NCBI GenBank assembly: GCA_044870185.1
Contig: JBIOYL010000376.1
Coordinates: 1-14,279 of the forward strand
Length of the DNA: 14,279 bases
Direction of reading: 5' to 3'
From: JBIOYL01 sp044870185
Lineage (GTDB): Bacteria; Actinomycetota; CALGFH01
The notes under the pieces were generated by a model. It ran no database searches and had not been told where the DNA came from. It saw only the letters and a program-made list of their open reading frames with translations. The first letter of the stretch is position 1. Every line of letters begins with the position of its first letter. This document shows positions 1-7,389 of this stretch, piece after piece. The position numbers were made by a program, and so were the translations under genes.

Positions 1-54
1 CGGGAGTGAGCCCGGACGCCTACCGCTCGCCGACCAGCCAGCGGCCTACCTCAC

Positions 55-75
55 AGCTACTTCGTGCTGAAGAAC
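55..75 (+). repeat. Left terminal inverted repeat of the insertion sequence
   Basis: These 21 bases begin AGCTACTTCGTGCTG. They are the exact reverse complement of 1735-1755. The first four bases (AGCT) are probably the duplicated target rather than part of the element. Confidence 0.9.
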
Positions 76-1751
76 CTTGGTGGTAGTGGCGAGTCTCATG
101 GACCGTGAGGTGCCTGGCTGGCCGGGCAACCTCGCTGGTGCATGCTGGCCGCTGCGGGCATGCCTAGCTGGTGGTGGGTGGTCACGACACTGCACCACGC
201 CCGCGTCGTGGCCGCTCATGCCGCCCGCCGCTGCTGCTTGGCGGCGACCAAGCCGCTGATTTTGACCAGGTTGTGCGCCAGGACCCCATGGCCGCACCAG
301 ATCCTGGCGCCATCGATGCCGTCCATCCGGGTTCGGTCCCAGCCATAGCCGTGCTTGAGATGACTGATCCGCCCCTCCGACCCGGTGCGCCACTTGACCA
401 GCCGCCGGAACGGTCGGGTGTGCTCCTGGGTCAGGCGAGTCTGGCTCGGGGTGCCCTTGTGGGGGATCGCGACCTGGGCCACGCCAAGCTCGGCCAGGGC
501 GTCGTCCACGGCGGCCTCCCCGTAGCTGCGGTCGGCGGTCGCCGCCCCGGGCACCCGCCCGGCCCGGTGGATGACCCGCCTGACCGCGGGCGCCAGCAGC
601 GGCGCATCCGCAGGGTTGCCGACCCAGACCTGGTGGTCCAGCACGACCCCATCGGGATTGTCGACCACCTGCGCTTTGTAGCCGAACTCGACCGGCTTGC
701 CGAGCCGCCCCTTGACGATCGGACGGGCGTCGGGGTCATGCAGGCTCACCAGTCGGGTCGCCCCATCAGGGGTCTGGCCGGCCAGGCGTGTGCGGGTCTG
801 GTCGATCACCTGGCCGGTCCGCTGGATGGTGGTTTCCAGGTCGCCCACCAGCCGCGCCAGTCTGGCCGAGGTGGTGTGGCCGGCGCGGGCGAGCCGGCGG
901 CGGGCGTTGCGGGCGATCCGGGCCGCGTCGGCGGCAGCCTGCTCAGCCAGGTCGGCCAGCTCGCTGGTGTGCGCGGCCACCTGCTGCTTGGCCTGGCCCG
1001 TGCGGGCACGCAGCGACCGGGCGAGCCGGTGGGCGCGGCGGCGAGCAGCGCGGCGCCGGTCCCGGGCGTGGGTGCGCCTGGCGCCGCCGGCGGTCTGGAC
1101 CCGCTGGATGGTGCGGGCCAGCTTGCTGATCGCCTTGGCGAGCAGGCCGGCGTCGGTCGGGTAGCAGACGTTGGCGTCCACCACGGTGGTGTCGACGCGG
1201 ACCTTGTGGGTGCGCAGCACCTTCTGCTCGGCAGCCTTGGCCAGCAGCGTCTGGTTGAGCTGGTCGACCACGGCGGGGCCGACACGGCGGGTGAGTTTGA
1301 CCAGGGTGGTCGGATGCGGCACCTGCCCGCCCAGGGGGATACGGCAAAACCGCTGCCAGGAGATCGAATCTTGGACTTCGCGGCACAGCGTCTGGTAGCC
1401 CAGCCGCCAGCGGAACTTCAGGAACATCATGCGCAGGTAGGTGTCGATCGGGATCGACGGGCGGCCTGCCACCGGGTCGTAGTGGGCGGCGAACGGCGCG
1501 AGGAACCCAGGATCGTCCAGCAAGGCATCGACGCGGGCCAGCTCGGCGGGCAGGCCGAGGATTCCGGCGGGCAGGATCGTCTCCCACAGCGACCGTTGAG
1601 GGTTGGTGGTCCGCAGCAACCTGCCTCCAATCCCTTGTGGCACAACGGATCAGGCGGATTCTCTCGCCGTTCGACCTCACCCAGCAACTCAAGCCAAACC
1701 AGAAGCTGCTGGTCAGGCGCCTACCTCACGGCACGTTCTTCAGCACGAAGT
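59..1751 (-). mobile_element. Complete insertion sequence, IS5/IS1182-like, with one transposase gene
   Basis: The element is defined by two perfect terminal inverted repeats that enclose a single intact transposase gene on the minus strand. The palindromic tetranucleotide AGCT lies at 55-58 and again at 1752-1755, which fits a 4-bp target duplication. Because AGCT is its own reverse complement, the exact element end could also be placed up to 4 bp further out. Splicing out the element with one AGCT copy restores a reading frame on the minus strand (ending LLAVR-stop at 46-48), which supports this boundary. Inside each end a second short match (CCGTGAGGT at about 104-112, and its complement near 1722-1730) extends the imperfect terminal similarity. 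The IS5/IS1182 assignment rests on the transposase type and length and has not been checked against a database. Confidence 0.85.
216..1643 (-). CDS. DDE transposase of the insertion sequence (IS5/IS1182-like)
   Basis: This 475-aa protein would cut and rejoin the element ends during transposition. The N-terminal region (about residues 15-130), with RPSIPIDTYLRMMFLKFRW and HPTTLVKLTRR, resembles the InsH/DUF772-type N-terminal domain of IS5-class transposases. The catalytic triad can be read as Asp151 (RVDTTVVDAN), Asp371 (ATADRSYGE) and Glu423 (GSEGRISHLKHGYG). Residues about 185-290 form an Arg/Ala-rich helical insertion between the first and second Asp, as in long IS1182-like and ISNCY-like enzymes. 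The C-terminal WCGHGVLAHNLVKI block is typical of this group. The start is GTG at 1643, and no strong ribosome site precedes it, so an internal start is possible. The frame is uninterrupted and all three acidic residues are present, so the element may still be active. ISNCY is the main alternative family label. Confidence 0.9.
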   Translation of the reverse strand: MPQGIGGRLLRTTNPQRSLWETILPAGILGLPAELARVDALLDDPGFLAPFAAHYDPVAGRPSIPIDTYLRMMFLKFRWRLGYQTLCREVQDSISWQRFCRIPLGGQVPHPTTLVKLTRRVGPAVVDQLNQTLLAKAAEQKVLRTHKVRVDTTVVDANVCYPTDAGLLAKAISKLARTIQRVQTAGGARRTHARDRRRAARRRAHRLARSLRARTGQAKQQVAAHTSELADLAEQAAADAARIARNARRRLARAGHTTSARLARLVGDLETTIQRTGQVIDQTRTRLAGQTPDGATRLVSLHDPDARPIVKGRLGKPVEFGYKAQVVDNPDGVVLDHQVWVGNPADAPLLAPAVRRVIHRAGRVPGAATADRSYGEAAVDDALAELGVAQVAIPHKGTPSQTRLTQEHTRPFRRLVKWRTGSEGRISHLKHGYGWDRTRMDGIDGARIWCGHGVLAHNLVKISGLVAAKQQRRAA

Positions 1752-1755
1752 AGCT
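1735..1755 (-). repeat. Right terminal inverted repeat of the insertion sequence
   Basis: This is the exact reverse complement of 55-75 (21 of 21 positions). Pairing stops at the next base on each side. The last four bases (AGCT, 1752-1755) are the likely target duplication. Confidence 0.9.
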
Positions 1756-1958
1756 AGGAGGAACTCGATTCTGCCGTGGTCTTTGGTGGTGACCGGGCCG
1801 AAGGTGGGGTTGGGGATGGTGCCGCTGACCTTGAAGCTGTCGCCGTTGCGCTGGGCGGTGACCTGGACCGTCACCGGCTTGGTCGTCCGTGGGCGTGTGG
1901 GCCCGTCGCACCCGCGGATGAGCTTGCGCCGGGCGGATAGTCCTTCCGCCCTGACTGT
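1756..1958 (-). pseudogene. Remnant of an unknown gene, 3' end split by the insertion sequence
   Basis: Reading leftward, this stretch encodes a fluent segment that includes VTVQVTAQRNGDSFKVSG and then IPNPTFGPVTTKDHGRIEF. It looks like alternating beta-strand protein and not like random high-GC translation. The frame enters the insertion sequence and stops at TSC-stop. If the element and one AGCT copy are removed, it continues into 46-58 and ends LLAVR-stop, so the element landed a few codons before the natural stop. Upstream the frame is closed by a TGA at 1959-1961, and I see no start codon with a ribosome site, so the 5' part is missing. The segment overlaps, in another frame, the unusual C-terminal tail of the neighbouring oxidase. 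I do not recognise the family. A frameshifted extension of the oxidase is a less likely alternative. Confidence 0.45.
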
Positions 1959-3352
1959 TCAGAACCCTTGATCGTCGGTGGGATGTTCTGGTTGAGCCGG
2001 AACAGGTTGGTCGGGTCGTAGCGGGCCTTGACCGCGACCAGGCGCTCCCAGGTGGATCCTGGGTAGGCGGCGCGGATCCGGGCCTGGCCCTCGTCGCCGA
2101 GGAAGTTGACGTAGGCGCCGGGGTCGCCTTGGCGCAGGGCAGCCGCGAAGTCGCTGACCCGGGCCTGGCGCACCGCCCGGTCGGCGGGGCCGTCGTAGGA
2201 CGCGGCCAGGTTGACCATGATCCTGCTTGTGCGGTGGGCGAAGGCGGTCGCCTCCGCGGGCACGCGGGCCATTGCACCACCTAGCACGCGCAATTGGGCC
2301 ACTCGCATGGTCGCATCGGATGCTCGGAGGTGGTCGACGATCGCTTCGGCCACGTCGCGGTCGACGGCGTCGACGAACATGGTGTGGGTTACCGCGGTCG
2401 GGTGGAAGCCGCCATCCCCTGGCGGGTAGATCTCGGGGTAGGGCATCGGCCGGATCAGGTCGGTGATCGGAGTGGCCAGGGTCCGGAATGGCGCGACGGC
2501 CCGCTCCCCGGTGTCGATGTCGCCGGCGTGGACCAGCATGGCCATGATGACCAGCTGACCGTGGTGCTCGGCGGGCACAAACGGCATCGGTGGGGCGGGC
2601 ATGATGTTGGCGATGGTCGACAGCTCCTCGGGCGCCGCCTCGGCTTGGGCAACGAACCCGGCGATGGTCTGGGGGGTGGCCGGCAGCAGCAGCAAGCCGC
2701 CCACGATCGTCGCGACCTCGTGGAGCCGGAACTGGAAGCGGGTGGCGACGCCGAAGTTGCCGCCGCCGCCGCGGATGGCCCAGAACAGGTCGGGGTGGGA
2801 TTCGGCGTCGACGCGGAGCAGCTGGCCGTCGGCGGTGACCAGCTCGGCGGCCAGCAGGTCGTCGATGGTCAGGCCGTGCTTTCTGACCAGGTAGCCGATC
2901 CCGCCGCCCAGGGTGATGCCGCCGATGCCGACCGAGCCGGTGTCGCCGAACCCGGTGGCCAGCCCATAGGCCCCCGCTGCGGTGGTGTATTGGCCGGCGG
3001 TGAGCCCGGTCTGGGCCCAGGCGGTGCGGCGGTCGGCGTCGATGGCCAGCGCCCGCATTTCGGCCAGGTCGAGCACGATGCCCCCCTCGGAGACGCTGTG
3101 GCCGACCAGGCTGTGGCCGCCGCTGCGGACGGCAAGCTCCAGGCCTGTCTCGCCCGCCAGCGCGACCACCCGCGAGACGTCGGTCGCGTCCGCCGCTCGG
3201 ACGATGAGGGCCGGGTGGCGGTCGATGTCGCCGGAGAACACGGTCCGTGCCTGGTCGTAGCCGGGGTCGTCGGGTGTGATCGTCCGACCGTTGATGGCGG
3301 TGTGCAGCCGCGGGGTCGAGATCGTGGCGGGGCGGGAGGGTGAGAACTGCAT
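1871..3352 (-). CDS. FAD-linked oxidoreductase, berberine-bridge-enzyme (BBE) / PCMH type
   Basis: This is a 493-aa flavoenzyme of the family that oxidises sugars, alkaloids and polyketide or antibiotic intermediates with O2. The PCMH FAD-binding domain covers about residues 40-215. RSGGH with His80 is the expected 8-alpha-histidyl FAD attachment site. The loop GDTGSVGIGGITLGGGIG (137-153) has no cysteine at the place where bicovalent members carry one, so I infer monocovalent FAD. The BBE signature near the C-terminus is NLFRLNQNIPP, ending at about residue 459. The ATG at 3352 is chosen because AAGGAG (3359-3364, minus strand) lies 6 bases upstream; an in-frame ATG at 3460 has no such site. 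The protein normally ends just after NIPP. Here 34 extra Gly/Ser/Pro-rich residues follow, probably a read-through into foreign sequence. It lies 144 bp downstream of the efflux gene on the same strand. The substrate cannot be told. Confidence 0.9.
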   Translation of the reverse strand: MQFSPSRPATISTPRLHTAINGRTITPDDPGYDQARTVFSGDIDRHPALIVRAADATDVSRVVALAGETGLELAVRSGGHSLVGHSVSEGGIVLDLAEMRALAIDADRRTAWAQTGLTAGQYTTAAGAYGLATGFGDTGSVGIGGITLGGGIGYLVRKHGLTIDDLLAAELVTADGQLLRVDAESHPDLFWAIRGGGGNFGVATRFQFRLHEVATIVGGLLLLPATPQTIAGFVAQAEAAPEELSTIANIMPAPPMPFVPAEHHGQLVIMAMLVHAGDIDTGERAVAPFRTLATPITDLIRPMPYPEIYPPGDGGFHPTAVTHTMFVDAVDRDVAEAIVDHLRASDATMRVAQLRVLGGAMARVPAEATAFAHRTSRIMVNLAASYDGPADRAVRQARVSDFAAALRQGDPGAYVNFLGDEGQARIRAAYPGSTWERLVAVKARYDPTNLFRLNQNIPPTIKGSEQSGRKDYPPGASSSAGATGPHAHGRPSR

Positions 3353-3496
3353 GAGGAACTCCTTGTAACGGAGCGGGAGTGGGGTGAGGGAGCCAGCGGC
3401 CGGTCCTGCGGGGGCGGCGCTGAGGGCCAGGTCGGCCGGGTGCAGCACGGTTGGGTCCATGACGCGCCGCTGGCCGGGGGGACGAGCGGGTGGTTG

Positions 3497-4954
3497 TCAG
3501 TGGGCGAAGACGGGGCGGTCGGTGGCGGGTGGGCGGCCGGGCGGCAGCAGCCATGGGGCGGCCACGGTGGCCACCGCGGCCACCACCGCGCAGGCCAGGA
3601 ACGCCCGGTCGAACCCGGCGACCGGCGGGCGGCCGGCGAGGGGACCGCCGGCGGCGCTGGCGCCGGTGATCGCCGAGACCAACGCCACCCCCAGGGAGGC
3701 GCCGAGCTCGTGGCCGGTGTTGAGCAGCCCCGAGGTCAGGCCGGCCTGGGCCTGGTCGACGTGGGCCATGGCGGTGGTGGTGGCGGTGACCAAGCTGGCG
3801 CCCAGCCCGGCGGTGGCCAGCAGCAGGCCCGGGAGCAGGTCGACCAGCAGCGAAGCGTCGGCGGGCAGGCGTGCCAGCAGCAGGAAGCCCGCCGCGGCCA
3901 GCCCGAGCCCGACCGCTGCGACCGGCCGGGGACCAACGTGGCTGACGGCGTGGGCGCCGAGGTTGCTTGCGGCGATGATGAGCAGCGCCCCCGGGAGGAA
4001 CACCAGCCCGGTGTCCAGGGCGGTGAAGCCGAGGACACGCTGCAGGTACAGCGAGGACAGGAAAAACGAGGCGATCAGCAGGCCGGTGGCGGCCAGCATG
4101 ACCAGCTGGCCGGCCACCAGCGGCCGCCGGGCCAGCAGCTCAAGCGGCACCAGGGGCTCCGGAGTGGTCCGCTCCACGGCGATGAACACCCCGGCCAGCC
4201 CCAGCCCTGCCGCCAGCGGCACCAGGGTGGCGGTGGCGGCCCAGCCGTCGCTGCCCGCGGTGACCAGCCCATAGATGACGGCGCCGGTGGCCAGTGTGCC
4301 GGCCAGTGCCCCGGGCAGGTCGACCCGGCGGGCCGCGTGGGCTGGCCGAGCGGCCGCGACGGCGGTGGGCACCGCGACAGCAACGGCCGTGCCGATGGGG
4401 AGGTTGATGAAGAACACCCACCGCCAGCTGGCGTACTGGACCAGCAGCCCGCTGGCCAGCACGCCAATGGCCGCGCCAGCGCCGCCGATCGCCGCCCAGA
4501 TTCCCAGGGCGCGGTTGCGCTCTTGGCCGTGGAAGGTGGTGGTGATGATGGCCAGCGCTGCCGGGGACAGCAGCGCCGCGCCCACGCCCTGGGCGGCGCG
4601 GGCGGCGACCAGGATGGTCCCGGTCTGGGCCAGGCCGGAGGCCAGCGAGGCGGCGGTGAACAGGCCCAGGCCGGCCAGGAAGGCCCGCCGCCGGCCGAGC
4701 GCATCGGCTAGCCGGCCGCCCAGCAGCAGCAGCCCGCCGAAGCACAGCGTGTAGGCGGTCACCACCCAGGTCAGCCAGGCGCGGTCCAGCTGCAGGTCGG
4801 TGCCGATGGCGGGCAGGGCCACGTTCACCACGGTCACGTCGAGGATGACCATGAGCTGGGCCAGCGACAGCAGGACCAGCGCCCACCAGCGCCGCGGATC
4901 CGCGCTCGGCGGGTGCGGCGCGGGGGCGTGGACGGGCAGGGTACGGTCGCTCAT
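3497..4954 (-). CDS. MFS drug efflux transporter, DHA2 (EmrB/QacA) family, 14 TM
   Basis: This 485-aa integral membrane protein is predicted to export drugs or secondary metabolites by proton antiport. The drug:H+ antiporter motifs are visible: LDVTVVNVALP (38-48) at the end of TM1, motif A GGRLADALGRRR (79-90) in the TM2-TM3 loop, and a motif C-like glycine-rich TM5 followed by SWRWVFFINLPIG (176-188), which is characteristic of DHA2 pumps. Length and hydrophobic pattern fit 14 helices. The N-terminal 21 residues are polar and cytoplasmic. The ATG at 4954 is preceded by AGGAG (4965-4969, minus strand). An upstream ATG at the ribosome site reads only Met-Asn-Pro-stop. The gene lies 57 bp downstream of the esterase gene and upstream of the oxidase, suggesting one transcript. 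A 10-bp palindrome (GGCAATTGCC, 4990-4999) lies in the gap to the esterase. Drug specificity is unknown. Confidence 0.93.
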   Translation of the reverse strand: MSDRTLPVHAPAPHPPSADPRRWWALVLLSLAQLMVILDVTVVNVALPAIGTDLQLDRAWLTWVVTAYTLCFGGLLLLGGRLADALGRRRAFLAGLGLFTAASLASGLAQTGTILVAARAAQGVGAALLSPAALAIITTTFHGQERNRALGIWAAIGGAGAAIGVLASGLLVQYASWRWVFFINLPIGTAVAVAVPTAVAAARPAHAARRVDLPGALAGTLATGAVIYGLVTAGSDGWAATATLVPLAAGLGLAGVFIAVERTTPEPLVPLELLARRPLVAGQLVMLAATGLLIASFFLSSLYLQRVLGFTALDTGLVFLPGALLIIAASNLGAHAVSHVGPRPVAAVGLGLAAAGFLLLARLPADASLLVDLLPGLLLATAGLGASLVTATTTAMAHVDQAQAGLTSGLLNTGHELGASLGVALVSAITGASAAGGPLAGRPPVAGFDRAFLACAVVAAVATVAAPWLLPPGRPPATDRPVFAH

Positions 4955-5011
4955 GGGTTCATCGCTCCTGTGACCGGAGGGTTGCGGTTGGCAATTGCCG
5001 ATTCCTGTGCT

Positions 5012-6319
5012 CTACGAGGCGCTCAGGGCCGGGTCGGGCGACCCGGGCTGGGTGGTGGCCTGTTCGGTGCAGCTGGTCTTGGGGATGGAGGCGATTGCGT
5101 CGAAGGCGTCGAAGACGGGGACGTCGGTGAAGTAGCCCTCCATCCGCAGCCGCTGGAAGGACTCGGCATCACCGATGCTGGGGCGGGCGGCGCGCAGGTC
5201 CGCCATCACCAGGGAGGTATGGGTGGCGAACGCGGTCTCGACGCTGGCGTCGGCGGGTGAAGCCAGGGGCAGGTCCTGGATCTGGAAGCCCTGTGGGTGC
5301 TCGGGGTCGGGATGGATCTGGGCGGTGCGGCCGCCGGTGCTGGTGGCGGCGATGGCCAGGTAGTCCGCGCCGAGGGCCTGGGCCAGGTGGTAGCCCTGGG
5401 GGAAGTGCCCGAAGGCGCCGTCGCCGGTGATCGGGGTCTTCTGCAGATGGATGTTGTGGGAGGCCACCACCACCCGGGTGTCGGACGGTGCGTCCTCCAG
5501 CAGCCGCAGGACCGACTCGGCCATGAACGTGTCACGGGAGGCGTCGGCGACCGCCAGGCCGCGGCCGGCGACGTCGCGGTGCAGGTGGTCCAGGTGCCAG
5601 GCGCCGCGCAGGTGCCACAGCGCGGTGGCGTGCTCCTGGCCACGGTGCTGGGTGGCCTGCCAGGCGGCCATCGACTCCATCCGGGCCAGCAGCCGGCTCA
5701 GGGTGGCGGTCAACCCATCCTGGGCGGCGGGGTCCAGGGTGGCGTAGCGGCCAAGCGCCGCGAAGGTGGCGGGGTCGTGGTAGCGGCGGACCAGGTCGGT
5801 AGCCCGCTCGGCTAGTGGTAGGGCGTCCGGGTCGGCCGCTCGCAGATAGGCGGCGACCGCCTCCAGGGCGGGCAGCGGGGAGCCGCCGGAGCCGGGCACG
5901 TCGGTGCCGACCGGCCGCAGCCGCCGGGGGGCGGTGTGGTTGTGGGCGCGCATCCAGGCCAGCTGGTCGTGGAACTCCCGGCAGTGCCCCAGGTCGAGGG
6001 CGACGCCGGCGGCGGCGACTTCCTCCACGGTCCCGGGGCCGCCCTGGATCCAGGCGTCGATGGCGTGGGCCTGGGTGAACGGTGCCTCCAAGGCGTAGAC
6101 GGTGAAGCCGCAGCGTTCGGCCAGGAACCGCAGCAGCCGGTGGCGTAGCAGGTAGAACTCGCGCACGTAGTGGGCGCTCTCCCCGATGCCCACCACCCGG
6201 GCGTCGCCGATCAGCTCACCCAGGGGCTGCAGGTCGTCCAGGGGCGCCTGCGGGTCCAGCGACCCGGGGGCGATGGCGTGGTCGGCGACCCACTCGGTGA
6301 AGCGCTGCTTGTCCGTCAT
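5012..6319 (-). CDS. Erythromycin esterase family protein (Ere-like hydrolase)
   Basis: This 435-aa cytoplasmic protein belongs to the erythromycin esterase superfamily, whose best-known members hydrolyse the macrolide lactone ring. Residues expected for the active site are present: GIGESAH (Glu47, His50), the ALEAPF strand (Glu79), SRDTFMAE (261-268) and VVVASHNIHLQKT (285-295, His288). The length matches the family, with no signal peptide. The ATG at 6319 follows AAGGAGGG (6330-6337, minus strand) at 10 bases. It is the first gene of a likely operon with the efflux pump and the oxidase, a combination that would suit detoxification or tailoring of a macrolide-like compound. Many family members have unknown substrates, so macrolide resistance is not shown. 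The 185 bp upstream (6320-6504) contains a duplicated CCGGTCGAC but no promoter I can defend. Confidence 0.88.
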   Translation of the reverse strand: MTDKQRFTEWVADHAIAPGSLDPQAPLDDLQPLGELIGDARVVGIGESAHYVREFYLLRHRLLRFLAERCGFTVYALEAPFTQAHAIDAWIQGGPGTVEEVAAAGVALDLGHCREFHDQLAWMRAHNHTAPRRLRPVGTDVPGSGGSPLPALEAVAAYLRAADPDALPLAERATDLVRRYHDPATFAALGRYATLDPAAQDGLTATLSRLLARMESMAAWQATQHRGQEHATALWHLRGAWHLDHLHRDVAGRGLAVADASRDTFMAESVLRLLEDAPSDTRVVVASHNIHLQKTPITGDGAFGHFPQGYHLAQALGADYLAIAATSTGGRTAQIHPDPEHPQGFQIQDLPLASPADASVETAFATHTSLVMADLRAARPSIGDAESFQRLRMEGYFTDVPVFDAFDAIASIPKTSCTEQATTQPGSPDPALSAS

Positions 6320-6504
6320 GATCGCTGTTCCCTCCTTGTAGCGGCTGCATGGGTTGGTCGCGTGATGTCAGTAGGGCAGGAGCCGACCGGACGGGGTGCG
6401 CCGGTCGACCTGGCTCCCCGGTCGACGGCCACGCTGCCGCCTGACCTGGAGCTACTGGCGCCGCGGCGTTGGACGCTCGCGGCGTGGCGTTGGAAGCTGC
6501 GGCA

Positions 6505-6744
6505 TCATCGGTCTCCATGTCGGGTGTCAGTCGGGTCGGTGCGGCGCACCTCGAGCAGCTCCAGGCCCAGGTCGCGGACCTTGGCGAGCAGGCCGTGCAG
6601 GGCCGCCTAGTCGGCGACCGGCCCGGCGATCACGGTCTGGCCAGCCTCGTCGCTGGTCACCCGCAGCCCCTCGAACCAGGCCGACCAGCCGCTGCTCAGG
6701 ACGCCGTTGACGCGGATCTGGTAGTGCACCGGCGGCTCTGTCGT
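6505..6744 (-). pseudogene. Decayed small conserved actinobacterial protein (start lost, internal TAG)
   Basis: The reconstructed product is about 79 aa: TEPPVHYQIRVNGVLSSGW, then WFEGLRVTSDEAGQTVIAGPV, a stop, and ALHGLLAKVRDLGLELLEVRR. From memory this matches a family of small actinobacterial proteins with an HYxIRVxG start and a C-terminal AALHGLLxxxxxLGLELLEVRR. Two lesions are visible. The codon that should be the start, 6 bases after a perfect GGAGG (6751-6755, minus strand), is ACG at 6742-6744 instead of ATG. Codon 46 is TAG (6607-6609), where CAG (Gln) would fit. A GTG at 6729 could allow restart but has no ribosome site and would still hit the TAG. The frame downstream of the TAG remains conserved to the TGA at 6505-6507, so decay is recent. 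The function of the family is unknown. Confidence 0.7.
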
Positions 6745-6763
6745 GGATCACCTCCAACGCTGA

Positions 6764-7030
6764 TCAGCCCGTGACCAGGGCGATGGCGGCCAGCAGGACC
6801 CCGATGCCGGCCGACCACAGCGCCCAGCCGGCGTGGCGGTGGGCCCGGCCGGTCCCTCGGTGGGCCTCCGTGAACGCCTGCTCCTCGCGCTGCACCTGCC
6901 GGTCGTGGTCAAGCAGGCCGGTCTCACGGCGCCTGAGGTCAGAATTGACGGGGGCGTCGGGTAGGGCCGAGCGGGCGAGGTCGCGAGTTCGCTGCAGGGC
7001 GATCAGCGCGGCGACGTAGTCGTAGAGCAT
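6764..7030 (-). CDS. Small tail-anchored membrane protein, unknown function
   Basis: This 88-aa protein starts MLYDYVAALIALQRTRDLAR, has a charged, probably helical middle (about 30-66), and ends in one hydrophobic segment (about 67-87, AGWALWSAGIGVLLAAIALV). That arrangement suggests a C-terminal membrane anchor with the N-terminus in the cytoplasm. The ATG at 7030 is preceded by two overlapping GGAGG sites (7035-7042, minus strand). The frame is open further upstream, but no earlier start has a comparable site. It is the second of three tiny minus-strand genes, and the preceding small frame overlaps its 5' end by 28 bp. The set is transcribed divergently from the LAL regulator. I do not recognise the family. 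Confidence 0.7.
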   Translation of the reverse strand: MLYDYVAALIALQRTRDLARSALPDAPVNSDLRRRETGLLDHDRQVQREEQAFTEAHRGTGRAHRHAGWALWSAGIGVLLAAIALVTG

Positions 7031-7154
7031 CGTTCCTCCTCCTCGGTCTGAACGCCGCGCTGCGCGCGGCCGGAGCTGGCCAGCCGCGCTAGGTCGGCTT
7101 GTTGCTGCAGCGCAGCGATCCGGTCCCGGGCGGCCGTGACGGTGTCGTAGCCAC
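7003..7154 (-). pseudogene. Possible very small gene, probably frameshifted at its start
   Basis: One minus-strand frame reads GYDTVTAARDRIAALQQQAD and then LARLASSGRAQRG, a helical, charged peptide. It is reminiscent of tiny actinobacterial proteins that begin M-x-Y-D and carry repeated A-R/R-L helices. In the sequence as given it has no start codon: the bases read GTG-GCT-ACG. Adding one G after the GTG at 7152-7154 would give GTG-GGC-TAC-GAC and put it in frame. The frame ends at TGA 7003-7005, overlapping the next gene by 28 bp. A GGGAG lies upstream of the GTG but at a long distance. This is a tentative call based on peptide character and on the G-loss pattern seen elsewhere in the window. 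Confidence 0.3.
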
Positions 7155-7217
7155 GGCGATCTCGACTCCCGGGTGCGTTCTTGGTCCGGTCGGCACGCTA
7201 CGGGCACGCCCGGGCTG

Positions 7218-7262
7218 GGGCATCACCTGAAGGTGGGAATGGGGGGGTGGGATCTTCACGCG
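7218..7262 (+). repeat. Left arm of a ~45-bp inverted repeat flanking the LAL regulator
   Basis: The arm runs GGGCATCACCTGAAGGTGGG and continues to TCACGCG. It contains the palindromic core CACCT-GA-AGGTG. By hand alignment it matches the reverse complement of 10224-10267 at 38 of 45 positions, with one single-base gap. It lies about 73 bp upstream of the -10-like box of the regulator. It may be an operator or upstream activating site. A recombination remnant is the alternative. Confidence 0.6.
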
Positions 7263-7334
7263 CCTGGCGCCGTCTGGGTGGATGCCACTGCGGCTACCTG
7301 GGAACAGCACGCTGTGGCGGGGCCGGCCGGCCTC

Positions 7335-7340
7335 TACAAT
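7335..7340 (+). promoter_or_regulatory. Putative -10 box of the LAL regulator promoter
   Basis: TACAAT in a strongly GC-rich stretch matches the sigma70-type -10 consensus (TATAAT) at five of six positions. No good -35 box lies 16-18 bases upstream, so the promoter may depend on an activator, possibly through the repeat at 7218-7262. A perfect AGGAGG follows at 7353-7358, so the transcript would start just before the ribosome site. This also argues against any regulator start upstream of 7340. Confidence 0.5.
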
Positions 7341-7389
7341 GAGGCCGCCGCGAGGAGGATCGCCGGATGGGCTGAGGGTGGGATCGCCG

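Noticed and set aside
171..1757. 528-codon open frame on the plus strand
   Set aside because: It lies opposite the transposase gene, crosses the element's right end, and its translation is Gly/Asp/Val-rich without domain character. High GC leaves antisense frames open.
2294..3343. 349-codon open frame on the plus strand
   Set aside because: It is antisense to the FAD oxidase, whose minus-strand translation has clear motifs. The plus-strand product is low-complexity.
3440..4711. 423-codon open frame on the plus strand
   Set aside because: It is antisense to the efflux pump and rich in Gly, Gln and Arg with no recognisable fold.
5028..5046. Hairpin CCGGGTC-GGGC-GACCCGG as a terminator
   Set aside because: It lies inside the last codons of the esterase, upstream of its stop, with no following T run on the coding strand.
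6745..6755. GGATCACCTCC, identical to the 3' end of 16S rRNA
   Set aside because: No other 16S sequence surrounds it. It is simply the complement of an extended ribosome binding site for the decayed small gene.
7282..7389. 36-codon N-terminal extension of the LAL regulator from ATG 7282
   Set aside because: The extension would begin upstream of the likely -10 box (7335-7340) and ribosome site (7353-7358), and its sequence is not LAL-like.
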